DNA of 64,000 nt from Streptomyces marianii (GTDB lineage: Bacteria; Actinomycetota; Actinomycetes; Streptomycetales; Streptomycetaceae): the NCBI RefSeq assembly GCF_005795905.1, contig NZ_VAWE01000001.1, positions 2,046,001-2,110,000 of the forward strand. Reading direction: 5' to 3'. Positions 8,449 through 17,126 of this stretch are shown here, piece by piece. Made by a program: the position numbers and the translations under genes. The notes beneath the pieces are model-generated. The model was not told where the DNA came from. It did not search any database and was given only the letters and a program-made list of their open reading frames with translations. Position 1 is the stretch's first letter; each line of letters starts with the position of its first letter.

Positions 8449-8607
8449 CGCTTCCCTTGCGGAGGTGAGACCGCTCGGCGGCTGGGCGGGTGCACGACGG
8501 GTGCGGATACCGCAGCACGATAACGCGACATTTCGGACTTTCTCGGCAGCCTCGTGACGCCGGGTGTCAGGGCGACGGTACGACTCACGAGCGCAGCCGC
8601 CCGGACG

Positions 8608-9366
8608 TCAGACCTCGGGACGCAGCATCGGCGGATTGAGCAGGGTCGCGCCGCCGGCCCGGAAGAGCTGTGCCGGACGCCCGCCCTGGCGGGTCGTCGT
8701 ACCGCCGGCGGGCACCAGGAAGCCGGGGGTGCCGGTCACCTTGCGATGGAAGTTGCGCGGGTCCAGGGCGACACCCCACACCGCCTCGTACACCCGCCGC
8801 AGCTCGCCGACCGTGAACTCCGGCGGACAGAACGCCGTGGCCAGCGACGAGTACTCGATCTTGGAACGGGCTCGTTCCACGCCGTCCGCCAGGATCTGTG
8901 TGTGGTCGAAGGCCAGCCGACCGGACTGGTCGTCGTCGCGCGCACCCCCCTCCGGACCCAGCAGCGTCTCGACGGGTGCCCAGCGCGCATTGCTCGCGTC
9001 ACCGCCGGCGCGCGGCGCCGGGAGGTCCGGCGCGAGTGCCAGATGCGCGACGCTCACCACACGCATCCGCGGGTCGCGCTTCGGATCGCCATAGGTGGCG
9101 AGCTGTTCGAGGTGGGCGCCGTTGGCGGGCGCGGGCGAGTGGGGGTCGTGCACGCAGAGCCCCGTCTCCTCGACTAGTTCGCGCGCCGCGGCGGCCGTGA
9201 GGTCCTCGTCCGCCCTGACGAATCCTCCGGGCAGCGCCCACCGCCCCTGGTACGGCTGCTCCCCGCGTCGTACGACCAGAGCGCACAGCGCGTGGCGCCG
9301 CACGGTGAGCACGACCAGGTCGACGGTGACAGCGAAGGGCGGGAAGGCCGACGGGTCGTAGGGCAT
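8608..9366 (-). CDS. Nudix hydrolase with C-terminal winged helix (NrtR-like)
   Basis: A 252-residue protein with two domains. Residues 1-145 are a Nudix fold with a perfect Nudix box, starting GGFVRADEDL and ending RELVEETGL (about 47-70), so all metal-binding Glu residues are present. Residues 165-240 (EFTVGELRRVYEAVWG, RNFHRKV, GRPAQLFRAG) match the winged-helix domain of NrtR regulators, which repress NAD or pentose genes in other bacteria and sense ADP-ribose. Many NrtR proteins have lost the catalytic box; this one has not, so it may be enzyme, regulator or both. No NAD gene adjoins it. The ATG at 9364-9366 is chosen because upstream codons look non-coding. Confidence 0.85.
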   Translation of the reverse strand: MPYDPSAFPPFAVTVDLVVLTVRRHALCALVVRRGEQPYQGRWALPGGFVRADEDLTAAAARELVEETGLCVHDPHSPAPANGAHLEQLATYGDPKRDPRMRVVSVAHLALAPDLPAPRAGGDASNARWAPVETLLGPEGGARDDDQSGRLAFDHTQILADGVERARSKIEYSSLATAFCPPEFTVGELRRVYEAVWGVALDPRNFHRKVTGTPGFLVPAGGTTTRQGGRPAQLFRAGGATLLNPPMLRPEV

Positions 9367-9826
9367 GCCGCGATCATAGTCGTCTTCCTGACGATAAACA
9401 CTCCCTTCCAGATCAGAACCACGACTTCTTGGTGCTCCGGATCGGCGGCCCGCCGTGTGCCGGGCCGGTCGTCGCCACCTCTCAACTACGCCCCTGCGGC
9501 GGCTCTCCCCTCTCCTCCGGGGACCGGCTCCGCCGATCCTGACTCCGAGCCGCGCCGGTTCTCGCCGGCCCCGCCCGGACGGGGCCGCGGCGGATCCGGG
9601 CCCCGGGCCGGCCGGATTCGGAGACACGTCGGAAACGGACGGAGCCGGTGAAGCGTCGGGCACGGAACCGCGCCAGAACGGGTCGGGAGGACAGGGCTCC
9701 GGGGATGGGCGGTGACGGAACGGCGACTGCGACCGCGACCGCGACCGCGACGGGCCGGAACGTCGAGGGAGAAGACCGGGACCGGTTGACTCGGCCGCGC
9801 GAACCGGGCGGCGGGGCACGCGGCCC
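9367..9826. other. Intergenic region between the Nudix and DUF4192 genes
   Basis: 460 bases. At 9380-9394 there is a short inverted repeat (tcgtc-ttcct-gacga) just upstream of the Nudix gene, a possible autoregulatory site. At 9729-9752 there are four tandem copies of gcgacc (the last ends gcgacg). The rest is C-rich and non-coding in appearance; plus-strand open frames here lack ribosome binding sites. Confidence 0.5.
9729..9752. repeat. Hexanucleotide tandem repeat
   Basis: Four head-to-tail copies of gcgacc, the last with one change, 75 bases past the DUF4192 stop. Probably a slippage product; useful as a variable marker at most. Confidence 0.7.
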
Positions 9827-11587
9827 CTACGACGGCGCCGCTCCCCCGGGCGGAGACACCCGCGGCGACGCCGGCCGATCACGTTCCCCCGCCGGTTCCC
9901 CTTCCGCGGTACCCGGCCCGCCCTCGGCGTTCGAAGCTCGCCGCCTTGCGGGCGAGGCCGCTCCCGGCCCGGTCGGGCCGGGTGCGGTGCCCGTCTTCCG
10001 GCCCCCCGGCCGCACCTGGGACCCCGGACGCGAAAGGCGGGGGCGGGACTGGGGCCGGCGCGCCCCGTCGGTCCCGTGACATGGGGAGGGCATCGGGCCG
10101 GGCGTCCGAGACGCGTCGTCCACCGCCGCGTCCGGAGTCGCCTCCGGAACCGGCCCCGGACGAGCGGACCGACCGACCGTGGTGTCCTGGCCCGGCACGA
10201 AGGGCTCGGGCCCGGGTGCAGGTGCGGTGCCCCGCGCGGAGGCGACCGCGGATGTGGAATGCGGTGCGGCCGCCCGTGCGGTGGCCGACTCCATGGAGGG
10301 GCCGGCGGATGCCGGCTCGCCCCCGGCCGTGAGCTCAGCGGCAGCCGGCCCGCACCCCGCGGAACGGGCCGTGAGCTCCGTGGCACCCGATTCGCTCCCC
10401 ACCGAGCCACCAGGAGAACCGCCCGCGGACGTCACCGGTGCCCCCGGCACCGGCACCGTGCCGTGGGTCCGCAGGCAGCGGCGCAGCTCCTCGGGATCCA
10501 GCCCGTCGTTGCACGCCTGGTGGAGCAGGCGCGCGAAGACGTACTCCGGATCCACCCGGAGGGCTAGGCTGAGGGCGACTCGCGCACTCGGCTCGTCGCC
10601 CGTGGACCAGGACACCCAGCCGGCCAGCGAGAGCGGGGCGGCCGCATGCTCCGCGTAGGGTCCGACGCAACGGCGGGCCAGCGCCCGCCACAGCCTGAGC
10701 GCGCGGTGGGCCTGCGGACCCTCCATCCACGCGGCGGCCCGGTCCCGGGTTTCGCGGTCCTGGAGCCCGAGAATCACCGCGGCCGCCTCGGCGTGGGAGA
10801 CCAGCCTGTCGTCGCGGGCGTCGGCCGAGGACGGGCCCATGTCGAGCGTCGCCCTCTCCCCCAGTCGCTTCATCAGCCGACGGGCGAGCCTCAGTGTCTC
10901 GGCCCCGACCTGCTCCCTGCTCCCTCCGTGCAGGATCCTCGGGAGCAGGGCCGCACCCGCGGAGTCCAGGGCCCGCTCCTGGTCGGCCATGGACGGGGTG
11001 CGCAGCGGCTTGAGGCGCGACTCCATCTCCCGCAGGGAGCCCCGGACCTGGATGCCCGCGTACGCCGCGGCCGCGGCCATGACCGAGGTGCCGGAGATCG
11101 CCGTCGCCGTACCCTCCGCCGGACAGCAGCGGGAATCCGGGCAGCAGTAGCTCCAGAAGCGGCCGCCGGAAACGCACAGCGCCTCGGGGACCGGCACGTC
11201 CAGCGCGCCGCAGGAGGTGCGCAGCCACTGGGCTAGGGGGCGCAGCCGCTCCATCACCACCCGGCCGGTCTCCCCCTCCACGGGGTCCTGGCACAGGAAC
11301 ACGACGATTCCGTCCGGCCGGGAGCCACGGCGCTCGCTGCCCTCGACGAGGCACTCGGCGAGGTGCTGGGAGACGGGCAGCCACTCGTGCGGGGATTCGG
11401 GGATGCCCAGGCGGAGCCGTCCGCCGAAGCGGCCCTGCCTGCCGTGGAGCGCGACGAGCACGATCGAGTCGGTCGGGTGGAAGCCCAGCATGTACGGCAG
11501 GGCGTCGACGAGTTCGGCCGGCCCGCGCAAGGTGATCTGCTGCTGCTCGCCGTCGGCCGGCCCGGTGGGTTCGTGGTGCTTGTTCAT
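9827..11587 (-). CDS. DUF4192 domain protein
   Basis: A 586-residue protein of unknown function. The first 360 residues match the actinobacterial DUF4192 family (ITLRGPAELVDALPYMLGFH, DSIVLVALHG at residues 18-50), which is soluble and has tetratricopeptide-like helices near residues 300-360 (YAEHAAAPLSLAGWVSWSTG, ARVALSLALRVDPEY). A CCPDSRCCPAEG cysteine cluster at about 150-161 could bind metal. The last 200 residues are disordered Pro/Gly/Ala/Ser sequence. The ATG at 11585-11587 is divergent from recQ with 111 bases between, and a paired DnaA-box palindrome sits in that gap. The family is often found beside recQ in Streptomyces (from memory), but no function has been shown. Confidence 0.88.
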   Translation of the reverse strand: MNKHHEPTGPADGEQQQITLRGPAELVDALPYMLGFHPTDSIVLVALHGRQGRFGGRLRLGIPESPHEWLPVSQHLAECLVEGSERRGSRPDGIVVFLCQDPVEGETGRVVMERLRPLAQWLRTSCGALDVPVPEALCVSGGRFWSYCCPDSRCCPAEGTATAISGTSVMAAAAAYAGIQVRGSLREMESRLKPLRTPSMADQERALDSAGAALLPRILHGGSREQVGAETLRLARRLMKRLGERATLDMGPSSADARDDRLVSHAEAAAVILGLQDRETRDRAAAWMEGPQAHRALRLWRALARRCVGPYAEHAAAPLSLAGWVSWSTGDEPSARVALSLALRVDPEYVFARLLHQACNDGLDPEELRRCLRTHGTVPVPGAPVTSAGGSPGGSVGSESGATELTARSAGCGPAAAELTAGGEPASAGPSMESATARAAAPHSTSAVASARGTAPAPGPEPFVPGQDTTVGRSARPGPVPEATPDAAVDDASRTPGPMPSPCHGTDGARRPQSRPRLSRPGSQVRPGGRKTGTAPGPTGPGAASPARRRASNAEGGPGTAEGEPAGERDRPASPRVSPPGGAAPS

Positions 11588-11625
11588 GGCACGACGGTCC
11601 CGCGGACCACCCCGGCACCGCGACC

Positions 11626-11649
11626 CCTGTGGATAACGTTATCCACAGG
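11626..11649. promoter_or_regulatory. 24-bp palindrome of two head-to-head DnaA boxes
   Basis: A perfect 24-bp palindrome between the divergent DUF4192 and recQ genes. Each half contains TTATCCACA (11639-11647 on plus, 11628-11636 on minus), the classic DnaA box; Streptomyces DnaA prefers TTGTCCACA but accepts this form. Placement suggests DnaA, or a protein with similar specificity, controls both genes. No origin features (AT-rich unwinding region, many boxes) are present. Confidence 0.7.
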
Positions 11650-11698
11650 CTGACCGGCTCGTTCGCGGATTGTCCTTGTCATCGGGTTGCATGGAGGC

Positions 11699-13870
11699 AT
11701 GACCAACGCAGAGCGCGCAGAACTCAGGGCATCGGCCGACGCCGTACTCGCACGTCTCGTCGGGGACGCCACCGGCGCCGCCCGACTGCGCGAGGACCAG
11801 TGGCGGGCCATCGAGGCGCTCGTCGCCGACAAGCGCAGGGCGCTGGTCGTGCAGCGGACCGGTTGGGGCAAATCCGCCGTGTACTTCGTCGCCACGTCAC
11901 TGCTGCGTGAGCGCGGCAGCGGTCCGACGGTGATCGTCTCGCCGCTGCTCGCGCTCATGCGGAACCAGGTGGAGGCCGCCGCTCGGGCGGGAATCCGGGC
12001 CAGGACGATCAACTCGTCGAACACGGAGGAGTGGGAGACCGTCCAGGATGAGGTGGCCGCAGGTACTGTCGACGTGCTGCTGGTCAGTCCCGAGCGGCTG
12101 AACAACCCGGACTTCCGGGACCAGGTGCTGCCGAAGCTCGCCGCGGCGACCGGCCTGCTCGTGGTGGACGAGGCGCACTGCATCTCGGACTGGGGCCACG
12201 ACTTCCGCCCCGACTACCGGCGGTTGCGCACGATGCTCGCCGATCTGGCGCCCGGTGTCCCGGTGCTGGCCACGACCGCGACGGCCAACGCTCGTGTGAC
12301 CGCCGACGTGGCGGAGCAACTGGGCACGGGTGCGGGTACCGACGCGCTGGTGCTGCGCGGGCCGCTGGACCGGGAGAGCCTCAGCCTCGGCGTGCTCCAA
12401 CTCCCCGACGCCGCCCACCGGCTGGCCTGGCTGGCCGATCATCTCGGTGAGCTCCCCGGCTCGGGGATCATCTACACGCTCACGGTCGCCGCCGCCGAGG
12501 AGGTGACGGCGTATCTGCGGCACTGCGGGCACACGGTGGCGTCGTACACGGGCCGCACGGAGAACGCGGACCGGCAACAGGCGGAGGACGACCTGCTCGC
12601 CAACCGGGTCAAGGCCCTGGTCGCCACCTCCGCGCTCGGGATGGGGTTCGACAAGCCGGACCTCGGCTTCGTGGTGCATCTCGGGTCGCCCTCCTCGCCC
12701 ATCGCCTACTACCAGCAGGTGGGCCGGGCCGGCCGCGGCGTGGAGCACGCCGAGGTGCTGCTCCTGCCCGGTAAGGAGGACGAGGCGATCTGGCAGTACT
12801 TCGCCTCGGTCGCCTTCCCTCCGGAGGACCTCGTGCGCCGCACCCTCGACGTGCTGGCGCAGGCCGGGCGGCCCCTGTCCCTGCCCGCGCTGGAACCGCT
12901 CGTCGAACTGCGCCGCACACGGCTGGAGACGATGCTCAAGGTCCTCGACGTGGACGGAGCGGTGCACCGGGTCAAGGGCGGCTGGACGACGACCGGCCGG
13001 CCGTGGGTGTACGACTCCCAGCGCTACGCGTGGGTGGCGCGTCAGCGCGAAACCGAGCAGCAGGCGATGCGCGACTACGCCTCGGCCGTGGGCTGCCGCA
13101 TGGAGTTCCTGCGCCGGCAGCTGGACGACGAGGAGGCCGTCCCGTGCGGCCGCTGCGACAACTGCGCCGGCTCCCGCTTCGACGCCTCGGTGTCCTCAGC
13201 AGCGCTGGACGCCGCGCGCGGTGAACTGGGGCGCCCGGGCGTGGAGGTGGAGCCCCGCAAGATGTGGCCCACCGGTCTTCCGGCGGTCGGCGTGGATCTC
13301 AAGGGGCGGATTCCCGTGGGCGAACAGGCGTTCACGGGCCGGGCGCTGGGCCGACTCTCCGACATCGGCTGGGGCAACCGGCTGCGGCCGATGCTCGCAG
13401 CGCAGGCTCCGGACGGGCCGGTCCCCGCCGATGTGGCCGATGCGGTCGTCAGCGTCCTGGCCGACTGGGCCAGGGGCCCGGGTGGTTGGTCCTCCGGAGC
13501 CGCTGGCGGACCGGCCCGTCCCGTCGGCGTGGTGACCGTCGCCTCGCGCCGCAGGCCGCGCCTCGTCGGCTCGCTCGGGGCCCGCATCGCGGAGGTCGGG
13601 AGGATGCCCCTCCTCGGCTCCGTCGAGTACACGGCCGGTTCGGAGGACCGGCACATCTCGCGTACGAACAGCGCTCAGCGGGTGCGGGGACTGCACGAAT
13701 TCCTCGTCGTCCCACCGGATCTGGCGCGGACGGTGGTCGAGGCGGGCGGTCCGGTGCTGCTCGTGGACGATCTTTCGGACAGCGGCTGGACCCTCGCCGT
13801 CGCGTCACGTCTGTTGCGCCGAGCGGGAGCTGAGGGGGTGTTTCCGCTGGTCCTGGCAGTTCAGGCGTGA
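11699..13870 (+). CDS. recQ: RecQ-type DNA helicase with phosphoribosyltransferase-like tail
   Basis: A 723-residue 3'-5' DNA helicase. Motif I is TGWGKSA, motif II is [20 protein letters not shown], motif VI is QQVGRAGRG, and a zinc-binding module [10 protein letters not shown] lies near residue 490. There is no HRDC domain. Instead residues 620-723 end in [14 protein letters not shown], which matches the PRPP-binding loop of phosphoribosyltransferases (VDDxxxTG). The start is uncertain: the ATG at 11699 has ggagg only one base away, so translation may be leaderless or start at the in-frame TTG at 11687. It is divergent from the DUF4192 gene across the DnaA palindrome. Confidence 0.9.
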   Translation: MTNAERAELRASADAVLARLVGDATGAARLREDQWRAIEALVADKRRALVVQRTGWGKSAVYFVATSLLRERGSGPTVIVSPLLALMRNQVEAAARAGIRARTINSSNTEEWETVQDEVAAGTVDVLLVSPERLNNPDFRDQVLPKLAAATGLLVVDEAHCISDWGHDFRPDYRRLRTMLADLAPGVPVLATTATANARVTADVAEQLGTGAGTDALVLRGPLDRESLSLGVLQLPDAAHRLAWLADHLGELPGSGIIYTLTVAAAEEVTAYLRHCGHTVASYTGRTENADRQQAEDDLLANRVKALVATSALGMGFDKPDLGFVVHLGSPSSPIAYYQQVGRAGRGVEHAEVLLLPGKEDEAIWQYFASVAFPPEDLVRRTLDVLAQAGRPLSLPALEPLVELRRTRLETMLKVLDVDGAVHRVKGGWTTTGRPWVYDSQRYAWVARQRETEQQAMRDYASAVGCRMEFLRRQLDDEEAVPCGRCDNCAGSRFDASVSSAALDAARGELGRPGVEVEPRKMWPTGLPAVGVDLKGRIPVGEQAFTGRALGRLSDIGWGNRLRPMLAAQAPDGPVPADVADAVVSVLADWARGPGGWSSGAAGGPARPVGVVTVASRRRPRLVGSLGARIAEVGRMPLLGSVEYTAGSEDRHISRTNSAQRVRGLHEFLVVPPDLARTVVEAGGPVLLVDDLSDSGWTLAVASRLLRRAGAEGVFPLVLAVQA

Positions 13871-14089
13871 GGGGAGCGTGACACCGTGCAGCGGCGGGCA
13901 GGGATATGAGCACCATTTCTGCCCATTCCCGTCAGCGGCCTCAATTGCTCGTTGCCGCCCGCCTCTGAGCCCGCAAGAATTGGAACCACCGCCCCCGCCC
14001 GGTCCGGTCGAGGTCCGCAAAGGGCTATGCCGCGGTGCGCCCTCACCCGACCCTGCCCGCAGTGCGGGCGCGTATGCGAAGGGAGGACC

Positions 14090-14719
14090 GTGACCTTCGG
14101 ATTCGCCTCGTCCGCAGCCACTGCGTTCGATGGATCGGCCGGCTCCGCCAGTCGTCTCGCGAGACTGCTGGAACCCGCGGAGTGGGCGGAAGCGGGGATA
14201 CCTCTCCTGCGCAACCCACGCGAGGTCGTGAGCGGCCTGCACGTCCGCCATGAGCCCGCGCCGTCGACGGCCGTCGTCGCCGTGCTCGATCCCGAGGAAC
14301 GGCTCATCGCCAGCGCCTCGTTCGTCCGGCGGGCCTCCCCGGCCGACGGCTGGGACTTCCGCAACGCCCTGCTGGCACAGCTGCGGCGGGTCATCCCGCA
14401 CGACCTTCGCCGCCGTTCACCGGTCCGCACCGCCGTGCTGCTCTACTGCCGTGAGGGCGACGAGCGTTGGACGGAGGAGGACGGCGCCTGGATGTGGGGA
14501 CTGCGAGACGCGTGCACCTTGCACGGCCTGCGCTGCGGCGCCTACATCACACTGACGCGCGGCGGGTGGCAGGTGCTGGGCGAAGGACGCGGCGGCCGTC
14601 GGCCCAGCTCCGACTCGCGGTCGAACGGTTTCGCGGATCTGGTGCCGGGGACGGGGGCCGCACCGTTGCGTACGGCGAGCGGCGCCGCCGAGGCGCTGCG
14701 CCGTACGGCGGCCCGCTGA
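14090..14719 (+). CDS. Hypothetical actinobacterial protein
   Basis: A 209-residue protein that I do not recognise by function. It shows good Streptomyces codon bias from the GTG at 14090 (gggagga just upstream). The first 45 residues (FGFASSAATAFDGSAGSASR) are Ala/Ser-rich, then an alpha/beta core follows with STAVVAVLDPEERLIASASF and VRTAVLLYCREGDERW; the tail is disordered. An earlier in-frame ATG near 14025 would add a CPQCGRVC motif, but that stretch has no ribosome binding site. It runs in the same direction as recQ, 219 bases downstream. Confidence 0.7.
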   Translation: MTFGFASSAATAFDGSAGSASRLARLLEPAEWAEAGIPLLRNPREVVSGLHVRHEPAPSTAVVAVLDPEERLIASASFVRRASPADGWDFRNALLAQLRRVIPHDLRRRSPVRTAVLLYCREGDERWTEEDGAWMWGLRDACTLHGLRCGAYITLTRGGWQVLGEGRGGRRPSSDSRSNGFADLVPGTGAAPLRTASGAAEALRRTAAR

Positions 14720-15019
14720 GAGGCGAACAGCCTGCTTCCCGGCTCCGCGCCGGCGACCGGACCCGGACCTCGGGCCGCGTCCTGCACCGCCCCTGTTCGA
14801 CGGCCACGACCCCGTACGCGCGACTCGGCGGCGTGCGGGGGCGCAACCCGCGGGCAGGGAAGCCGGCGCCCACCCGTCGGCGGTGCCGCACACGGAGCAC
14901 GGCCCGGCCGCACAGCACGCCCGCACTGCGCAGGGCCGGACGACGACACCGGGGCAGAGCGTCGCACCCGGACGGGCAGTGTGTCGCGCCCGGTCCGGAT
15001 GTGCGCGCTGCCGTCCGGC
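14720..15019. other. Intergenic region without recognisable features
   Basis: 300 bases between two convergent hypothetical genes. Open frames cross it on both strands but without ribosome binding sites or family matches. I see no clear terminator hairpin. Confidence 0.4.
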
Positions 15020-15637
15020 TCAGACGCCCGCGCCGAGTGCCGCGTTGATCGGCTGCGGATCACCGCACACGATCAGCAGCGCACGCGCGCGCCCCATGGC
15101 GATGGGCAGCGTCCGCGCCGCGTCGTCGTCGCTGCCGCCGTTCACGGCGACGACGACCACGGGCCGGGACGAGGCACGGTCCACCGAGGCGGCGTCCGCG
15201 TAGAAGACGTCGTCGGCGGCGTCGTGCTGGGCCCAGTAGGCCGTCTCGCCGAAGGACAGCTCATGGGCCGCCCAGGGGTGCTGCTCACCCGTGGTCAGCA
15301 CGAGGATCTCGCCCGGGGCACGCCCCGAGTCGAGGAGCAGGTCGACGGCCTCACCGGCGGCGTCGAGGGCGCCGTCGGCGGAAGCGGGGATGAGCTGGAT
15401 CTGCGGCGCGGAACGATTCTCCTGCCGCGGCGACGCGGTGGCGGTGGAGCCGTGCGCGCGCTGCGCCGGCGGAGCGGACCTGGCCGGACCGGGGCCGGGG
15501 CGCCCGGGACGGGGTGCGGCCGCGCCACGCGGGCCGGGTACGGGACGAGGGGTCGGCGCGGTGCGGCCTGCGGCCGATGCAGCGCGGGGACCCTGGGCAC
15601 TCTCGTGAATCTGAGGCTCCTCGGGGATGAGAGGCAT
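15020..15637 (-). CDS. Protein with isolated UvrD-like C-terminal domain
   Basis: A 205-residue protein. Residues 1-75 are Pro/Ala/Arg-rich and probably disordered. The rest reads like the last domain of superfamily I helicase-type ATPases: APGEILVLTTGEQHPWA, DDVFYADAASVDRASSRPVV, then LPIAMGRARALLIVCGDP, where GRAR stands at helicase motif VI. The Walker A and B half is absent, so it cannot be a helicase by itself. It could be a relic or a regulatory domain. The ATG at 15635-15637 is the first with a plausible context, but its ribosome binding site is weak. It follows rnhB on the same strand, 103 bases downstream. Confidence 0.72.
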   Translation of the reverse strand: MPLIPEEPQIHESAQGPRAASAAGRTAPTPRPVPGPRGAAAPRPGRPGPGPARSAPPAQRAHGSTATASPRQENRSAPQIQLIPASADGALDAAGEAVDLLLDSGRAPGEILVLTTGEQHPWAAHELSFGETAYWAQHDAADDVFYADAASVDRASSRPVVVVAVNGGSDDDAARTLPIAMGRARALLIVCGDPQPINAALGAGV

Positions 15638-15740
15638 GGGTGGATGTCTATCAAACGCCGGTGCGACGAGCACCGGCGGGTGGCACATAAGTGCGACCGG
15701 TCGTGAGGCCGGTCGGCACAGTACTCCCGGTACGGCCGGT

Positions 15741-16451
15741 TCAGAAGTCGAAGCCGAGTTGGCCCCCGCTTTCCAGAGCGGCCGTCTCCACCGGGAGCCG
15801 GACCTTCTTCAGATGCCGCCAGCGCGGCATCGCGTCGAGGTAGGCCCAGGAAAGCCGGTGGAAGGGGGTGGGACCCAGCTCGTGCAGCGCCGCCTTGTGC
15901 ACGGGCGACGGGTAGCCGGCGTTGTCCGCGAAGGCGTACGGCTCGAACGCCGCCGCTTCCAGTCCGAGCTCGGCCATCAGCGCATCCCGCCGCACCTTGG
16001 CGATCACCGAGGCGGCCGCCACGGCGATACAGGACTGGTCGCCCTTGATGACCGTCCGGACCCGCCAGGGCGCGCCCAGGTAGTCGTGCTTGCCGTCCAG
16101 GATGACCGCGTCGGGCCGGACGGGAAGCCCGTCCAGAGCCCGCACGGCCGCCAGCCGCAGGGCCGCCGTCATCCCCAGGTCGTCGATCTCCTCCGGGGAG
16201 GCGTGCCCGAGCGCATGACAGGTGACCCATCTATCCAGCTCCGCGGCCAGGACGGCGCGACGCTTGGGAGTGATCAGCTTGGAGTCGGTCAGCCCCTCGG
16301 GGGGCCTGCGCAGGCCCGTGACGGCCGCGCACACTGTGACAGGACCGGCCCACGCCCCTCGCCCGACCTCGTCGACACCGGCGATGATCTTGGCACCGGT
16401 GGTGGCGCGGAGTGAGCGCTCAACGGTGTGGGTGGGTGGTTCGTACGGCAT
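15741..16451 (-). CDS. rnhB: Ribonuclease HII
   Basis: A 236-residue enzyme that cuts RNA in RNA-DNA hybrids, mainly single ribonucleotides left in DNA. The four metal-binding acidic residues are in place: Asp and Glu of [14 protein letters not shown] (about 25-38), Asp in [10 protein letters not shown], and a further acidic residue toward the C-terminal half. The DSKLI motif is also typical. Length is normal. The ATG at 16449-16451 begins [11 protein letters not shown], the usual start in Streptomyces. It is followed by the UvrD-like domain protein on the same strand. Confidence 0.95.
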   Translation of the reverse strand: MPYEPPTHTVERSLRATTGAKIIAGVDEVGRGAWAGPVTVCAAVTGLRRPPEGLTDSKLITPKRRAVLAAELDRWVTCHALGHASPEEIDDLGMTAALRLAAVRALDGLPVRPDAVILDGKHDYLGAPWRVRTVIKGDQSCIAVAAASVIAKVRRDALMAELGLEAAAFEPYAFADNAGYPSPVHKAALHELGPTPFHRLSWAYLDAMPRWRHLKKVRLPVETAALESGGQLGFDF

Positions 16452-17126
16452 GGCGCCAGACAGATTACGCCGCGCGGCGCGGCCGCGACACCCCGGCTCC
16501 CCCTTCTCCCGGACGCGCCCGCCGTCCGCCGTCGCACCGGCGCAGCGGCGGCATCACGGCCCGATCGATCATGCCGGCGATGCCGACGTCCCATCATTCG
16601 CTTCCGCACATTTTGTGTCGGTACATCATCATCGCCGGAATCACGCCGAAGACCATCTCGTCCATCGCGTCCGAACACACGTCACCCCGGGCCACACCCC
16701 GCCGTACGCCCACCGGAGGAGATGCGTCGGCGACTCGATGGCGCCGCTGACGAACAGCCCCTGGAAGCGCTCGACCGTCGACGTATCGCATTCGTGAAGG
16801 ACCGCACGCAGGCCGCATCCGGCTGTCGACTATGTCACCGCCCGCGTCCGGCAGGCCAGTTGGCAGAGATCCTCAGGAACGCTTCCGTGATCCGGCGCGT
16901 CCCCCAGCGACGGCAGCCCGGCCTCCGGGACGTCGGCAACCGGGTGCCGGGCCGGCGGCGTCATCGGGCGGCGCCGGGGGTTCACGACCGGCCTCCGGTC
17001 GTCACGCTCGCCTCGCCGACGTCACTCGCTCTGGCGGGGAGCGGACCGCACCTCGCGGCGAGGCGGACCGTGCGGGCGGACGGCGCACCGGGCGGCGCCA
17101 GGTAGGCGCCCGGGCGGACGGCGCCG
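16452..17126. other. 675-base region without a confident gene
   Basis: This lies between the stop of the DUF4173 protein and the start of rnhB, and must hold the rnhB promoter. A hairpin (8-bp stem, 16984-17002) may end the DUF4173 transcript. Near 16594-16668 on the minus strand a short open frame ends MVFGVIPAMMMYRHKMCGSE with plausible third-position GC bias, but I see no ribosome binding site. Around 16600-16660 the sequence is AT-rich for this genome. It may be a decayed gene or an untranslated regulatory stretch. Confidence 0.4.
16984..17002. terminator. Possible terminator of the DUF4173 gene
   Basis: acgaccgg (16984-16991) pairs with ccggtcgt (16995-17002) around a 3-base loop, 125 bases beyond the DUF4173 stop. 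Modest stem length, so only tentative. Confidence 0.45.

Noticed and set aside
9648..10079. Plus-strand frame opposite the DUF4192 C-terminus
   Set aside because: Low-complexity mirror of a Pro/Gly-rich coding tail, no ribosome binding site.
11626..11649. Replication origin
   Set aside because: Only two DnaA boxes and no AT-rich unwinding region or dnaA/dnaN neighbours, so it is treated as a regulatory site.
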